Assembly: GCF_011813015.1 (NCBI RefSeq)
Contig: NZ_QHLQ01000001.1
Span: forward strand, 310,001-374,000
Direction: 5' to 3'
Source: Parasedimentitalea denitrificans
Lineage (GTDB): Bacteria > Pseudomonadota > Alphaproteobacteria > Rhodobacterales > Rhodobacteraceae
Length of the DNA stretch: 64,000 bases
Within the stretch, counting starts at the first letter, position 1, and each line of letters opens with the position of its first letter. Positions 34,503 through 44,086 of the stretch are shown here, in pieces. Both the position numbers and the translations under genes were made by a program. A model generated the notes under the pieces. The model worked only from the letters and a program-made list of their open reading frames with translations, ran no database searches and was not told where the DNA came from.

Positions 34503-37500
34503 ATGCACGTCGTCTTCCGCGAAAGCCACGGTCTCGAAGAAAGTGAGACCCCACAGGATCTGGGCCAAACCCCGGCTGATCTGGTGGTGCTGTCCTTCTC
34601 CGACAGCGACCTTGGCGCCTTTGCGGCAGGCTGGCACCGCGCTGACGGCTCTTTGCCCTCGCTGCGCCTAGCCAATCTGGTTGCCCTGAAACACCCGCTG
34701 TCTGTCGACGTCTACGCCGAGCAAACACTCGAGGGCGTCAAGGGCATCCTCGTTCGCCTGATCGGCGGTGAAAGCTACTGGTCCTATGGCCTTGCTACCC
34801 TGCAGGATCTCGCCCGCCGCAACAGCATCGCCCTGGCCATTCTCCCCGCCGATGGCCGCGAAGATCCCCGCCTAGACGAGCTATCGACCCTACCAGTTTC
34901 AACCCTGCGCCGCCTGCAATCCCTGTGCGACGCTGGAGGCGCCGTCGCCGCTCAGGCCGCCCTCGCACAGCTTTCCCTTGCAGCCGGTCTTTATGCCAGC
35001 CCAGTTCTTGGCCTAAAATCCACCCCCGAACATGGATTCTACGACCCAGAGAAAGGTGTCGTCTCCGCAATCGACGCTGACAACAAACCTCTGTTCCTAG
35101 TCAGCTTCTACCGCTCATACCTAACCGCAGCCGACACCGCACCGATTGACGCTCTGATCACCGAGCTACGCAGCCGGGGCTTTGCCGCCTATGGCATCTT
35201 CGCCGCCAGCCTCAAGGCCCCCGCTACATCCAAGTGGCTGCGCGAAACCCTGCCGCAACTGACTCCTTCAGCGATCATCAACGCCACGGCATTCTCGGCA
35301 ATCGGCAGCGACGGTAATGCCTCACCGCTCAACACAACGGGCTGCCCGGTCCATCAAGTCGCCCTCTCCACCGCGCGACGCAAGGACTGGGACAGCGCCA
35401 CCCGTGGCCTCTCACCCGCCGATCTCGCCATGCATGTGGTCCTGCCCGAGGTTGACGGCCGCATCTTTGCTGGTGTGGTCAGTTTCAAATCCCCGGGCCG
35501 CAAAGACCCCGACCTGCAATACTCGCGCTTTGCCCACCAAGCCGACGCCAACCGCGTCACGGCTGTGGTCGACCGGGTCATGGGCTGGCACCAACTGTCA
35601 ACCAAACCCAACGCCGACAAAAAGCTGGCGCTGATCCTGTCCACCTACCCCGGCAAAGACTATCAACTGGCCCACGCGGTAGGGTTGGATGCGCTGGCCT
35701 CGGCCGAGAACATCCTGACTTCGCTGCATGAACAGGGTTATGTTGTAGAACATCCTGGCGATCTCGCCCCACGCCTGATGACAGAAACCCTGAGCTTCCC
35801 GCTCAAGAACTACCTGAACGCCCTGTCTCGCCTCCCGCAATCCTTGCAAGACGATCTGGCCCAAGCCTGGGGCGACCCGCAGTCAGACCCCGATTTTGCC
35901 GACAATGCCTTCCACTTCCGCGCCCTACACTCCGGCAAAGCTCTGATCGCCCTGCAACCCGAACGCGGCGACGTCGCCAGCCGCATCGACGACTACCACG
36001 ATGTCGAACGTACCCCACGCCATGCCTACGTCGCTTTCTATCTCTGGCTACAGACACAGATGGACGCGGTGGTTCACATCGGCGCCCACGGCACGCTTGA
36101 ATGGCTGCCCGGTAAATCTGTCGCGCTGTCTTCCGCCTGCTGGCCCGAAGCTCTAGCCGGCACCCTGCCCGTCATCTACCCCTTTATCGTCAACGACCCC
36201 GGCGAGGCCGCCCAGGCCAAGCGCCGCATCGGGGCCGTGACCCTTGGCCACCTGCCGCCGCCACTGGCCCAAACATCGCTGCCCCAAGGCATGGGACGGC
36301 TCGAAAGCCTGCTGGATGAATACTCCACCGCCGAAGGTCTGGACCCCGCCCGCCGCGACCGCCTGATCATCGACATCCGGGGCGAGGCGCAGGCCACCGG
36401 GGTCGAGGCTGATCTGGGCCTAAACGACGACAGCTCCGCCGCCGAGGCGCTCACCCGCATTGATGCCTTTGTCTGCGACATCAAAGAAAGTCAGTATGGC
36501 GAGGGCCTGCATATCTTTGGCACCGGCGACTGTGGCGAGGCCGAGAAAACCGGTCTGCTCGCGGCCCTAAACGGCCAGCTGGTCGCTCCCGGCCCCTCCG
36601 GCTCACCTTTCCGGGGCCGCGCGGATGTGCTGCCCACCGGGCGCAACCTCTTTACCACCGACCCACGCGCGGTACCCTCGCGGGCGGCGCAGGCCCAAGG
36701 GGTCAAACTGGCAGAAGAGCTGCTGCGCCGCCACCTCCAAGACCACGGCGACTGGCCCCGCGGGCTGGTGATCGATCTCTGGGGCTCGGCCACCATGCGC
36801 ACCGCTGGCGAGGAATTTGCCATGGCCCTGCATCTCGCGGGCCTTGCCCCCAAATGGGATGACAATTCCGAACGTGTCTCGGGGTTCGAGGTGATCCCAC
36901 TGGCTCTGCTCGGTCGACCCCGCATTGATGTGACCTTGCGCGTTTCCGGCCTGTTCCGCGATGTCTTCCCCGGCCTGGCCCAGATGTTCGAAGCTGCCGC
37001 CGCAACCCTGGCAACCCGCGAAGAAACAGCTAGCGACAACCCATATCTGGACCAAACCCCCCGCGTCTTTGGCCCCAAACCGGGTCAGTATGGCCTCAAC
37101 ATGGGCGCGCATCTGGAAACCTACACTGACAGCGCCCGTGAAGCGGCAGGCGAGGCGTGGCTCAACGCCTCCTCTCACGCCATCGACGCCAAGGGTGACA
37201 TTGCCCCGGCCCGCGAAGCGCTGGAAACCCGCCTTCAAACTGCCGACAGCTTTGTCCACCTGCAGGACCTGCCCGAAACCGATCTTCTGGTCGCCTCGGA
37301 CTATGCCGCGCACGAGGCGGGCTTTGCCGCCGCCATGGCCCGTATCGGCCAATCCACCCCGGCGCTTTATCACATGGACGCCACCCGCCCCGACCAGCCC
37401 AAGGCGCGATCGCTGGGTGAGGAAATCGCCCGCGTCACTCGCGCCCGCGCTGCCAACCCCGACTGGGCTACATCTATGATGGAGCATGGCTTTCGTGGCG

Positions 37501-37748
37501 GCGCCGAGATTGCCGCCACCCTGGATCACATGGCCGCCTTTGCCCATCTGGCGCAGGTGGTGCAGCCGCATCTGTTTGATCTGTATTTCGAGGCTACCCT
37601 GGGCCGTGAGGATCTGGTGGAGTTCATGGAGGCCGAAAACCCGCAGGCCCTGCAAGCCATGCGTGACCGCTTCCGCGCCCTGTTTGACGCAGGCCTCTGG
37701 AGCACCCGCCGCAATTCCATCATGGCCGAGCTAGAAGGTGCGGCATGA
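34503..37748 (+). CDS. cobN: Aerobic cobaltochelatase subunit CobN
   Basis: A 1081-residue large subunit of the ATP-dependent cobaltochelatase that inserts cobalt into hydrogenobyrinic acid a,c-diamide. The CobN/Mg-chelatase H signature VVHIGAHGTLEWLPGKSVAL lies near residues 523-541, with later GSPFRGRADVLPTGRN and GLFRDVFPGLAQMFE. It is shorter than the well-studied Pseudomonas denitrificans protein (about 1,270). CobS and CobT, its ATPase partners, are not in the window. Its stop overlaps cobG as ATGA. Confidence 0.94.
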   Translation: MHVVFRESHGLEESETPQDLGQTPADLVVLSFSDSDLGAFAAGWHRADGSLPSLRLANLVALKHPLSVDVYAEQTLEGVKGILVRLIGGESYWSYGLATLQDLARRNSIALAILPADGREDPRLDELSTLPVSTLRRLQSLCDAGGAVAAQAALAQLSLAAGLYASPVLGLKSTPEHGFYDPEKGVVSAIDADNKPLFLVSFYRSYLTAADTAPIDALITELRSRGFAAYGIFAASLKAPATSKWLRETLPQLTPSAIINATAFSAIGSDGNASPLNTTGCPVHQVALSTARRKDWDSATRGLSPADLAMHVVLPEVDGRIFAGVVSFKSPGRKDPDLQYSRFAHQADANRVTAVVDRVMGWHQLSTKPNADKKLALILSTYPGKDYQLAHAVGLDALASAENILTSLHEQGYVVEHPGDLAPRLMTETLSFPLKNYLNALSRLPQSLQDDLAQAWGDPQSDPDFADNAFHFRALHSGKALIALQPERGDVASRIDDYHDVERTPRHAYVAFYLWLQTQMDAVVHIGAHGTLEWLPGKSVALSSACWPEALAGTLPVIYPFIVNDPGEAAQAKRRIGAVTLGHLPPPLAQTSLPQGMGRLESLLDEYSTAEGLDPARRDRLIIDIRGEAQATGVEADLGLNDDSSAAEALTRIDAFVCDIKESQYGEGLHIFGTGDCGEAEKTGLLAALNGQLVAPGPSGSPFRGRADVLPTGRNLFTTDPRAVPSRAAQAQGVKLAEELLRRHLQDHGDWPRGLVIDLWGSATMRTAGEEFAMALHLAGLAPKWDDNSERVSGFEVIPLALLGRPRIDVTLRVSGLFRDVFPGLAQMFEAAAATLATREETASDNPYLDQTPRVFGPKPGQYGLNMGAHLETYTDSAREAAGEAWLNASSHAIDAKGDIAPAREALETRLQTADSFVHLQDLPETDLLVASDYAAHEAGFAAAMARIGQSTPALYHMDATRPDQPKARSLGEEIARVTRARAANPDWATSMMEHGFRGGAEIAATLDHMAAFAHLAQVVQPHLFDLYFEATLGREDLVEFMEAENPQALQAMRDRFRALFDAGLWSTRRNSIMAELEGAA

Positions 37749-38905
37749 GTGAAGTTGCTCCCAAGGTCTACGGCTGGTGCCCCGGCGCCCTACGCCCGAT
37801 GATGTCGGGCGACGGGCTGGTGGTCCGCATCCGCGCGCCTCTGGGACGGCTCACTTCTGATCAAGCGCAGGCGGTGGCAGATCTATCCCAACGCTATGGT
37901 AACGGATTGCTCGACCTATCTGCCCGCGCCAACCTGCAAATGCGCGGCGTGAGTGAGAAAGATCACCCCATCCTGATCGCCGCCCTGCAAGACTTAGGGT
38001 TGGTTGACACAGATGCCGCCACCGAAGCCCGCCGCAATGTATTGATCACTCCATTCTGGAACCAAGGCGATGAAACCCACAAGCTAGGCCAACAGCTCAG
38101 CAACGCCCTGACCGCCGCCACAGATCTCAGCCTACCGGGAAAATTCGGCTTTGCCATAGACACCGGGCCCTCCCCAGTCTTGCGCGACACCGCCGCCGAC
38201 ATCCGCATCGAACGCAACTCTGATGGCCTAGTCCTTATCGCAGACAGAGCGGAAACCGGTCTGCCCGTGACCGCTGCCACCGCCGTCAAAGAAGCCCTCT
38301 CGCTTGCCCACTGGTTCCTTGCCCATGGCGGCGCGCCCGACGGGCGTGGCAGAATGAAAACCCTCATCGCGCGCCGCGGTCCACCCTCGGCGCATGTGGC
38401 GAACCTTGGTTCCCCCGCAGAACGCCCAATTCTGGGCCAAACCGCCACCGGACAGCTCGTAGGGCTGGAATTCGGCCAGATCCCCGCCACCAGCTACGCC
38501 CAGCTCGCCACCCACCGTGCCCTACGACTCACCCCATGGCGCGCACTTCTGGTCGAAGGCGCCAGCAACCTCGCGCCACTGCCCGGCCTGATCCTTGACG
38601 CAACAGATCCCCGCCTGCGGGTGAGCGTCTGCACCGGCGCACCCGGTTGCACTCAGGCGCTCTCGCCCACCCGGCAACTGGCCCGTGATCTGGCTCCTCA
38701 CGTCCCGGCCAAATCGCCCCTGCACCTATCCGGCTGTGCCAAGGGCTGCGCCCACCCCGCCGCCGCACCGCTCACCCTGACCGCCACAGGCGCTGACACA
38801 TTCAACCTGATCCGCAACGGCAAAGCCTCGGATCCCCCCGCCAAAACACATCTGAGCGCTGCTGACTTACGCGCCTCTCCCGATCTTCTGACAAAGGGCA
38901 GCTAA
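37745..38905 (+). CDS. cobG: Precorrin-3B synthase
   Basis: A 386-residue sulfite/nitrite-reductase-like oxygenase that forms precorrin-3B from precorrin-3A with O2, the step that marks the aerobic pathway. The [4Fe-4S] ligands are visible as CTGAPGC (C-x5-C) and CAKGC (C-x3-C) near 299-337. Some relatives in this order use the different enzyme CobZ; this genome region uses CobG. The ATG overlaps the cobN stop. Confidence 0.92.
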   Translation: MSEVAPKVYGWCPGALRPMMSGDGLVVRIRAPLGRLTSDQAQAVADLSQRYGNGLLDLSARANLQMRGVSEKDHPILIAALQDLGLVDTDAATEARRNVLITPFWNQGDETHKLGQQLSNALTAATDLSLPGKFGFAIDTGPSPVLRDTAADIRIERNSDGLVLIADRAETGLPVTAATAVKEALSLAHWFLAHGGAPDGRGRMKTLIARRGPPSAHVANLGSPAERPILGQTATGQLVGLEFGQIPATSYAQLATHRALRLTPWRALLVEGASNLAPLPGLILDATDPRLRVSVCTGAPGCTQALSPTRQLARDLAPHVPAKSPLHLSGCAKGCAHPAAAPLTLTATGADTFNLIRNGKASDPPAKTHLSAADLRASPDLLTKGS

Positions 38906-38906
38906 C

Positions 38907-39536
38907 ATGCTCCACACCTATGAAACCAACGGCGCCGCCATCTACGCCGAAAGCTTTGCCACCATCCGGGGTGAGGCCGATCTGGCCCGCTTCAACAAGG
39001 ACGAGGAAAGCGTCGCCGTTCGCATGATCCACGCCGCCGGCATGGTCGGGCTCGAGGAACACATCCGTTTCTCCGAAGGTATGGCTGAAACCGCCCGCGC
39101 CGCACTGGCCGCCGGTGCCCCAATCCTGTGCGACGCCTATATGGTGTCTGAGGGCATCACCCGCACGCGCCTTCCCGCAAATAACGAGGTGATCTGCACC
39201 CTGCGCGATCCTAAGGTGCCGGATATGGCCAAGGAAATGTCCAACACACGGTCTGCTGCCGCGCTGGAACTCTGGCGTCCCAAACTGGACGGCGCCGTGG
39301 TCGCTATCGGCAACGCCCCCACCGCCCTGTTCCACCTGCTGAACATGCTGCAAGACCCATCCTGCCCGCGCCCCGCCGCAATCATCGGCTGCCCGGTTGG
39401 CTTTGTCGGTGCAATGGAATCCAAGGACGCACTGATGAAAGACTTGCCAGTGCCCTCGATGATCGTACAAGGGCGCCTGGGCGGATCCGCCATCACCGTC
39501 GCCGCCGTCAACGCGCTTGCCAGCTGGAAAGAGTAA
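38907..39536 (+). CDS. cobH: Precorrin-8X methylmutase
   Basis: A 209-residue enzyme that moves a methyl group from C-11 to C-12 to give hydrogenobyrinic acid. The catalytic His lies in VAVRMIHAAGMV (about residues 38-49). The later GNAPTALFHLL and GCPVGFVGAMESK are family hallmarks. It starts 1 base after the cobG stop. Confidence 0.95.
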   Translation: MLHTYETNGAAIYAESFATIRGEADLARFNKDEESVAVRMIHAAGMVGLEEHIRFSEGMAETARAALAAGAPILCDAYMVSEGITRTRLPANNEVICTLRDPKVPDMAKEMSNTRSAAALELWRPKLDGAVVAIGNAPTALFHLLNMLQDPSCPRPAAIIGCPVGFVGAMESKDALMKDLPVPSMIVQGRLGGSAITVAAVNALASWKE

Positions 39537-39538
39537 CC

Positions 39539-40255
39539 ATGGGTAAAATCATCTGCGCAGGCCTCGGCCCCGGCGACCCCGACCTGATGAGCTTACGCTC
39601 GTACCGCGCCCTTCAGGGCGCACGCCACATCGCCTACTTCCGCAAGGCCGGCTACGAGGGCCAGGCCCGCCGTCTGGTCGACGGCATGCTGCCCGAGGGC
39701 GCAGCGGAATATCCGATGGAATACCCCGTCACGACTGAGATCCACTTCACCGATCCGGAATACAACCGCATCCTCGGCGCCTTTTACGACGAATGGGCCG
39801 ACACATTGGCCGAGATGGCCAAAACCGACGATGTCGTGGTGCTCTGCGAGGGCGACCCGTTCCTCTATGGTTCCTTCATGCATCTGCACATCCGGCTCGA
39901 ACACCGCGCCGAGGTCGAGATCATTCCAGGTATCACCGGCATGTCCGGCTGCTGGACCGCCACTGGCCAGCCCATCACCTGGGGTGACGACGTGCTGACT
40001 GTCGCCATGGCCACCCTATCCGAGGACGATCTGGCCACCCGCGCCGCCAATACGGATGCCTTGGTGATCATGAAGATCGGCCGCAACCTGCCCAAGCTGC
40101 GCCGCGCCTTGGAACGCGCCGGACGGCTCAACGACGCATGGCTGGTTGAACGCGGCACCATGAGTGACCAAACCGTGCAGAAACTCACCGAGGTCACTGG
40201 TAAAGTGCCCTATTTCTCGATTGTCATCCTACACGGCCAGGGACGCCGCCCATGA
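39539..40255 (+). CDS. cobI: Precorrin-2 C20-methyltransferase
   Basis: A 238-residue SAM-dependent tetrapyrrole methylase that methylates C-20 of precorrin-2. N-terminal GLGPGDPDLMSLRS and the internal CEGDPFLYGSFMHL are the SAM-site motifs of CobI/CbiL. It begins 2 bases after cobH and its stop overlaps the cobJ start (ATGA). Confidence 0.95.
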   Translation: MGKIICAGLGPGDPDLMSLRSYRALQGARHIAYFRKAGYEGQARRLVDGMLPEGAAEYPMEYPVTTEIHFTDPEYNRILGAFYDEWADTLAEMAKTDDVVVLCEGDPFLYGSFMHLHIRLEHRAEVEIIPGITGMSGCWTATGQPITWGDDVLTVAMATLSEDDLATRAANTDALVIMKIGRNLPKLRRALERAGRLNDAWLVERGTMSDQTVQKLTEVTGKVPYFSIVILHGQGRRP

Positions 40256-41010
40256 CCCAGACAGCAACAGGATGGGTCAAGATTGTTGGCCTTGGCCCAG
40301 GCAACGAATCCATGGTCACCGCCCAGGTGCAGGAGGTTCTGACTGAGGCCACCGACGTGGTCGGCTATATCCCATACGTCAAACGCATCCCCGAACGCCC
40401 CGGCCTGACCCTGCACGCCACGGACAACCGGGTTGAAATCGAACGCGCCACCCATGCGCTGGAAATGGCCGCCACAGGCAAGCGCGTCGCGGTGGTCTCC
40501 TCGGGTGATCCCGGTGTCTTTGCCATGGCCTCAGCCGTATTCGAAGCGCTGGAAGTGGCAAATAACCCAGACTGGCTCAACCTCGACATTCAGGTCCTAC
40601 CCGGCATCACCGCCATGCTCGCGGCCTCGGCCCGGATCGGCGCTCCTATGGGCCACGACTTTGCTGCCATCAACCTCTCGGATAACCTCAAACCCTGGTC
40701 GCTGATCGAAAAACGTCTGCGCCTGGCGGGAGAGGCCGGCTTTGCCATGGGCTTCTACAACCCGCGCTCCAAATCCCGCCCACACCAGTTTGGCCGCGCC
40801 CTTGAAATCCTACGCCAGGCTTGCGGCGGCGAGACCCTGATTTCCTTTGCCCGCGATGTGTCCAAACCGGGCGAGACGATCACTACCGTCACACTAGATG
40901 AAGCCACAGCCGAGATGGCAGACATGCGCACGGTTGTTATAGTGGGCAATGCCGACACCCGCCGCGTCGGCCGCCATGTCTACACCCCGCGCTACGCCAA
41001 AGAAGGCTAA
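40252..41010 (+). CDS. cobJ: Precorrin-3B C17-methyltransferase
   Basis: A 252-residue methylase that methylates C-17 and drives ring contraction. GLGPGNESMVTAQ at 9-21, the characteristic YIPYVKRI near 39, SSGDPGVFAMAS near 83 and the end GRHVYTPRYA are CobJ/CbiH features. The 3' end overlaps the antisense cobK gene by 4 bases. Confidence 0.94.
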   Translation: MTQTATGWVKIVGLGPGNESMVTAQVQEVLTEATDVVGYIPYVKRIPERPGLTLHATDNRVEIERATHALEMAATGKRVAVVSSGDPGVFAMASAVFEALEVANNPDWLNLDIQVLPGITAMLAASARIGAPMGHDFAAINLSDNLKPWSLIEKRLRLAGEAGFAMGFYNPRSKSRPHQFGRALEILRQACGGETLISFARDVSKPGETITTVTLDEATAEMADMRTVVIVGNADTRRVGRHVYTPRYAKEG

Positions 41011-41738
41011 GAATGCTCCAGCCAGGTCATAACCTCGCCAACGCTGCGCAGGATCATCCGATCCGGCACCTGTGGTCTGTCGATCATCACGATCGGCACG
41101 CCCAGCGCCCGCGCGGCCTGAAGCTTGGCCTCGGCTCCCGCGCCACCTGCATTCTTGGCCACCACATGGGTGATCCCATGTTCTGCCATCAGGGCTTGGT
41201 CACTGGCCGCATCAAACGGTCCTCGCGCCACCACAACTTCGCAGTCCGGCAGCGGCAACGCCGCCTCGGGTGCATCCACCAACCGCAACAGATAATGGTT
41301 GTCCGGCTTCGCGGCAAAGATATCCAGGTTCTGTTTGCCAATCGCCAGAAACACCCGCGCGCCCTCCACGTGCAGCGCATCCACAGCGCCCTGCATATCA
41401 CCTACGCTGATCCAGTTGTCACCTTCCCCAGCCTGCCACGGCTGCCGCTCCAGCGCACAGAGTGCCACACCTGCCTCACTGCAGGCTGCAACTGCATTGG
41501 CGCTCATCTGCGCGGCAAAGGGATGAGTGGCATCTACCACATGGGTGATCCCTTCACAATGAAGGTACTCAACCAACCCAGCCACACCGCCAAACCCGCT
41601 TTGCCGCATGGGCAACGGCTGCGACGCCGGGCGCGCGGTCCGGCCGGCATAGCTGAACACCGCGTCCCGCCCGGCCATGGCCAGCTGTTTCGCCAGCGCC
41701 GAGGCCTCGGTTGTGCCCCCCAGCAAAAGGATACGCAT
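41007..41738 (-). CDS. cobK: Precorrin-6A reductase, antisense within the cob operon
   Basis: A 243-residue NADPH-dependent reductase of precorrin-6A. MRILLLGGTTEASALA opens the Rossmann fold; THVVDATHPFAAQMSANA and a late HVVAKNAGG are CobK motifs. It lies on the strand opposite the flanking genes: its end overlaps cobJ by 4 bases, and its ATG (41738) stands 1 base from the cobL ATG (41740). Any cobK promoter must lie inside cobL. A longer upstream frame exists but is only the antisense of cobL. Ends in TAG. Confidence 0.93.
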   Translation of the reverse strand: MRILLLGGTTEASALAKQLAMAGRDAVFSYAGRTARPASQPLPMRQSGFGGVAGLVEYLHCEGITHVVDATHPFAAQMSANAVAACSEAGVALCALERQPWQAGEGDNWISVGDMQGAVDALHVEGARVFLAIGKQNLDIFAAKPDNHYLLRLVDAPEAALPLPDCEVVVARGPFDAASDQALMAEHGITHVVAKNAGGAGAEAKLQAARALGVPIVMIDRPQVPDRMILRSVGEVMTWLEHS

Positions 41739-41739
41739 T

Positions 41740-42927
41740 ATGTCTGATCCCTGGTTGTCGATTATCGGTCTGGGCGAAGATGGACTGAGCGGCCTGTCAG
41801 ATGCAAGCCGATCCGCGCTGGACAAGGCCGATCTTATTTTCGGAGGTCCCCGCCACCTCGATCTGGTGAATGCAGGCGACCGAGGCCAGCCTTGGCCGGT
41901 CCCCTTCTCCATTGATCCGGTGCTGCAATCACGCGGCAAACAGGTCTCCGTCCTGGCCTCGGGTGATCCCTTTTGGCATGGCGCAGGCGGCTCGCTGGCC
42001 TCGCACCTGCAACCGGGCGAGTGGGCCTCATACCCCGTGCCCTCCACATTCGCACTGGTGGCCAACCACATGGCCTGGCGGATCGAGGATACGCTCTGCC
42101 TTGGCCTGCACGCCGCACCATTTGAGCGCCTGCTGCCCATATTGGCCCCCAACACCCAACTGATCTGCACTCTGCGCGATGGCGCTGCCCCAGCTGAACT
42201 CGCCGCATGGCTCACCCAACAAGGGTTCGGTGAAACACAGATGGCTGTGATGGAACTCCTCGGCGGGCCAAACCAGCGGGTGCGCAGCGCCCGTGCTGAT
42301 GCCTTTGACCTATCGGATGTGCAAGCCCCAGTGGCCGTGGCTCTTGCCGCCATGGGCAACCCCGGCCTACCCCGCGCCTCTGGCCTGCCAGACGACGTGT
42401 TCCACCACGACGGCCAGATCACCAAACGCCCGATCCGCGCCCTGACCCTCTCAGCCCTCGCCCCGCGCCCCGGCCAACTGCTCTGGGACATCGGCGGTGG
42501 CTCTGGCTCAATCTCAGTCGAGTGGTGCCTCGCGGCTCCCGGTGCCCGCGCGCTGATATTCGAACAGCGTACGCAGAGGTCCGAAAATATTAACCGAAAC
42601 GCAGCAAAGTTTGGTCTGACCCACCGTATGAGCCTGGTTATCGGACAGGCCCCGCAATCGCTGGAAACACAAGAACTACCCGCCACCGTCTTTATCGGCG
42701 GCGGCGCTTCGCAGGCGCTGCTGGACCAGTTGTGGCAGATCCTGCCCCCCGGCACCCGCATCATCGCCAATGGCGTAACCTTGGAAACCGAGACCCTGTT
42801 GATGACAGCCCATGCCCAACACGGTGGCCACCTAATGAAAGCCGAGATTGCCGAAGCTGGCCCCTTGGGTTCTATGCGCGGCTGGGAACGCGCGCGCCCG
42901 GTCCTGCAATGGAGCGTCACCCGATGA
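41740..42927 (+). CDS. cobL: Precorrin-6Y C5,15-methyltransferase (decarboxylating)
   Basis: A 395-residue fusion: residues 1-200 a tetrapyrrole methylase (IIGLGEDGLSGL, LASGDPFWHGAGG) for C-5, residues 220-395 a class I methyltransferase (LLWDIGGGSGSISVEW) for C-15 and acetate decarboxylation. This CobE-CobT type fusion is standard for CobL. I start at 41740 (MSDPWL); the frame upstream to 41677 lies antisense in cobK. Its stop overlaps cobE. Confidence 0.94.
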   Translation: MSDPWLSIIGLGEDGLSGLSDASRSALDKADLIFGGPRHLDLVNAGDRGQPWPVPFSIDPVLQSRGKQVSVLASGDPFWHGAGGSLASHLQPGEWASYPVPSTFALVANHMAWRIEDTLCLGLHAAPFERLLPILAPNTQLICTLRDGAAPAELAAWLTQQGFGETQMAVMELLGGPNQRVRSARADAFDLSDVQAPVAVALAAMGNPGLPRASGLPDDVFHHDGQITKRPIRALTLSALAPRPGQLLWDIGGGSGSISVEWCLAAPGARALIFEQRTQRSENINRNAAKFGLTHRMSLVIGQAPQSLETQELPATVFIGGGASQALLDQLWQILPPGTRIIANGVTLETETLLMTAHAQHGGHLMKAEIAEAGPLGSMRGWERARPVLQWSVTR

Positions 42928-43304
42928 AAATCGCCGGTATCGGATTTCGCCAATCGGCCAGTACCGCCGATCTGCTCGCTGCACTGCAGCAAACAGGTTT
43001 TTCTAAACCTGACGCCCTTGCCTCGATCACGGCCAAGGCCAGCGCCCCGCAGATGCAGCAACTGGCCACCGACATGGGCCTGCCAGTGATCGCGCTGGCC
43101 GACGACGACATTCAGGGCATCGACACACCTACCCAATCCCCCCGGATCCAAGCCCGTTTTGGCACCGGTTCTCTGGCCGAGGCTGCAGCCTTGGCCGCCG
43201 CTCAACAGGACCAGCCGAATGCAACCGTGCGCCTGCTGGCCCCCCGCGTTATTACAGACAATGGCCTTGCCACTGCGGCAATTGCCCAAAGGACGACAAC
43301 ATGA
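42924..43304 (+). CDS. cobE: Cobalamin biosynthesis protein CobE
   Basis: A 126-residue protein of the CobE/CbiG C-terminal family: [17 protein letters not shown] at the start, the hinge [14 protein letters not shown] and the end [20 protein letters not shown]. CobE is needed in aerobic synthesis, although its exact role is uncertain. It starts in the cobL stop (ATGA) and ends over the cobM start. Confidence 0.88.
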   Translation: MKIAGIGFRQSASTADLLAALQQTGFSKPDALASITAKASAPQMQQLATDMGLPVIALADDDIQGIDTPTQSPRIQARFGTGSLAEAAALAAAQQDQPNATVRLLAPRVITDNGLATAAIAQRTTT

Positions 43305-44086
43305 CCGTACATTTCATCGGCGCCGGCCCCGGTGCCGCCGACCTGATCACCCTGCGCGGCCGCGACCTGATCGCGACCTGCCCCGTCTGCCTCTACGCTG
43401 GATCGCTGGTGCCCGAGGCCCTGTTGCAACACTGCCCAGATGGGGCCCGCATCATCAACACCGCGCCGATGTCGCTGGATGAAATCATGGCTGAGATCAA
43501 AGCGGCACATGACGCCGGTCACGACGTGGCCCGCCTGCATTCCGGCGATCTATCGGTCTGGTCAGCCATGGGCGAACAGCTGCGCCGCCTGCGCGCGCTG
43601 GATATTCCATACGACGTCACCCCCGGTGTCCCTGCCTTTGCCGCTGCCTCGGCAGCCCTTGGCGCAGAACTCACCCTGCCCGGCGTCGCCCAATCGCTGA
43701 TCCTGACCCGCACCTCAGGCCGCGCTTCGTCGATGCCCGACGGCGAAACACTGGAAAACTTTGCCAAAACCGGCGCCACCCTAGCCATTCACCTCTCGGT
43801 GCATGTGCTCGAGGAAGTCATCTCTCGCCTGACGCCCCACTATGGCGGCGACTGCCCCGTGGCCATCGTCTGGCGCGCCACCTGGCCCGACCAGCGTGTG
43901 GTCAAGGCGACGCTGGAAACACTGGAAGACGCCACCGGCGGCGAACGTGGCCGCACTGCGTTGATTCTGGTGGGCCGCGCCATCGGGGCCGAGGAGTTTG
44001 ACGAAAGCTGCCTGTACGCGGGTGACTACGACCGCCGCTATCGCCCCGTCGGCACCGATCCCCGCTTTCCGGAAGGAACCGAATAA
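43301..44086 (+). CDS. cobM: Precorrin-4 C11-methyltransferase
   Basis: A 261-residue methylase for C-11 of precorrin-4. [16 protein letters not shown] near 5-20, [11 protein letters not shown], and [14 protein letters not shown] near 80 identify CobM/CbiF. ATGA overlap with cobE at the start; its TAA overlaps the cobB ATG by 1 base. Confidence 0.95.
   Translation: MTVHFIGAGPGAADLITLRGRDLIATCPVCLYAGSLVPEALLQHCPDGARIINTAPMSLDEIMAEIKAAHDAGHDVARLHSGDLSVWSAMGEQLRRLRALDIPYDVTPGVPAFAAASAALGAELTLPGVAQSLILTRTSGRASSMPDGETLENFAKTGATLAIHLSVHVLEEVISRLTPHYGGDCPVAIVWRATWPDQRVVKATLETLEDATGGERGRTALILVGRAIGAEEFDESCLYAGDYDRRYRPVGTDPRFPEGTE

Noticed and set aside
36603..37655. A 350-codon minus-strand frame inside cobN
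   Set aside because: Antisense shadow of a well-supported cobN gene; composition is that of a reverse-complement of high-GC coding DNA.
41007..43289. A 760-codon minus-strand frame spanning cobK and beyond
   Set aside because: Only its last 243 codons are cobK. The rest is the high-GC antisense of cobL and cobE and has no family features.
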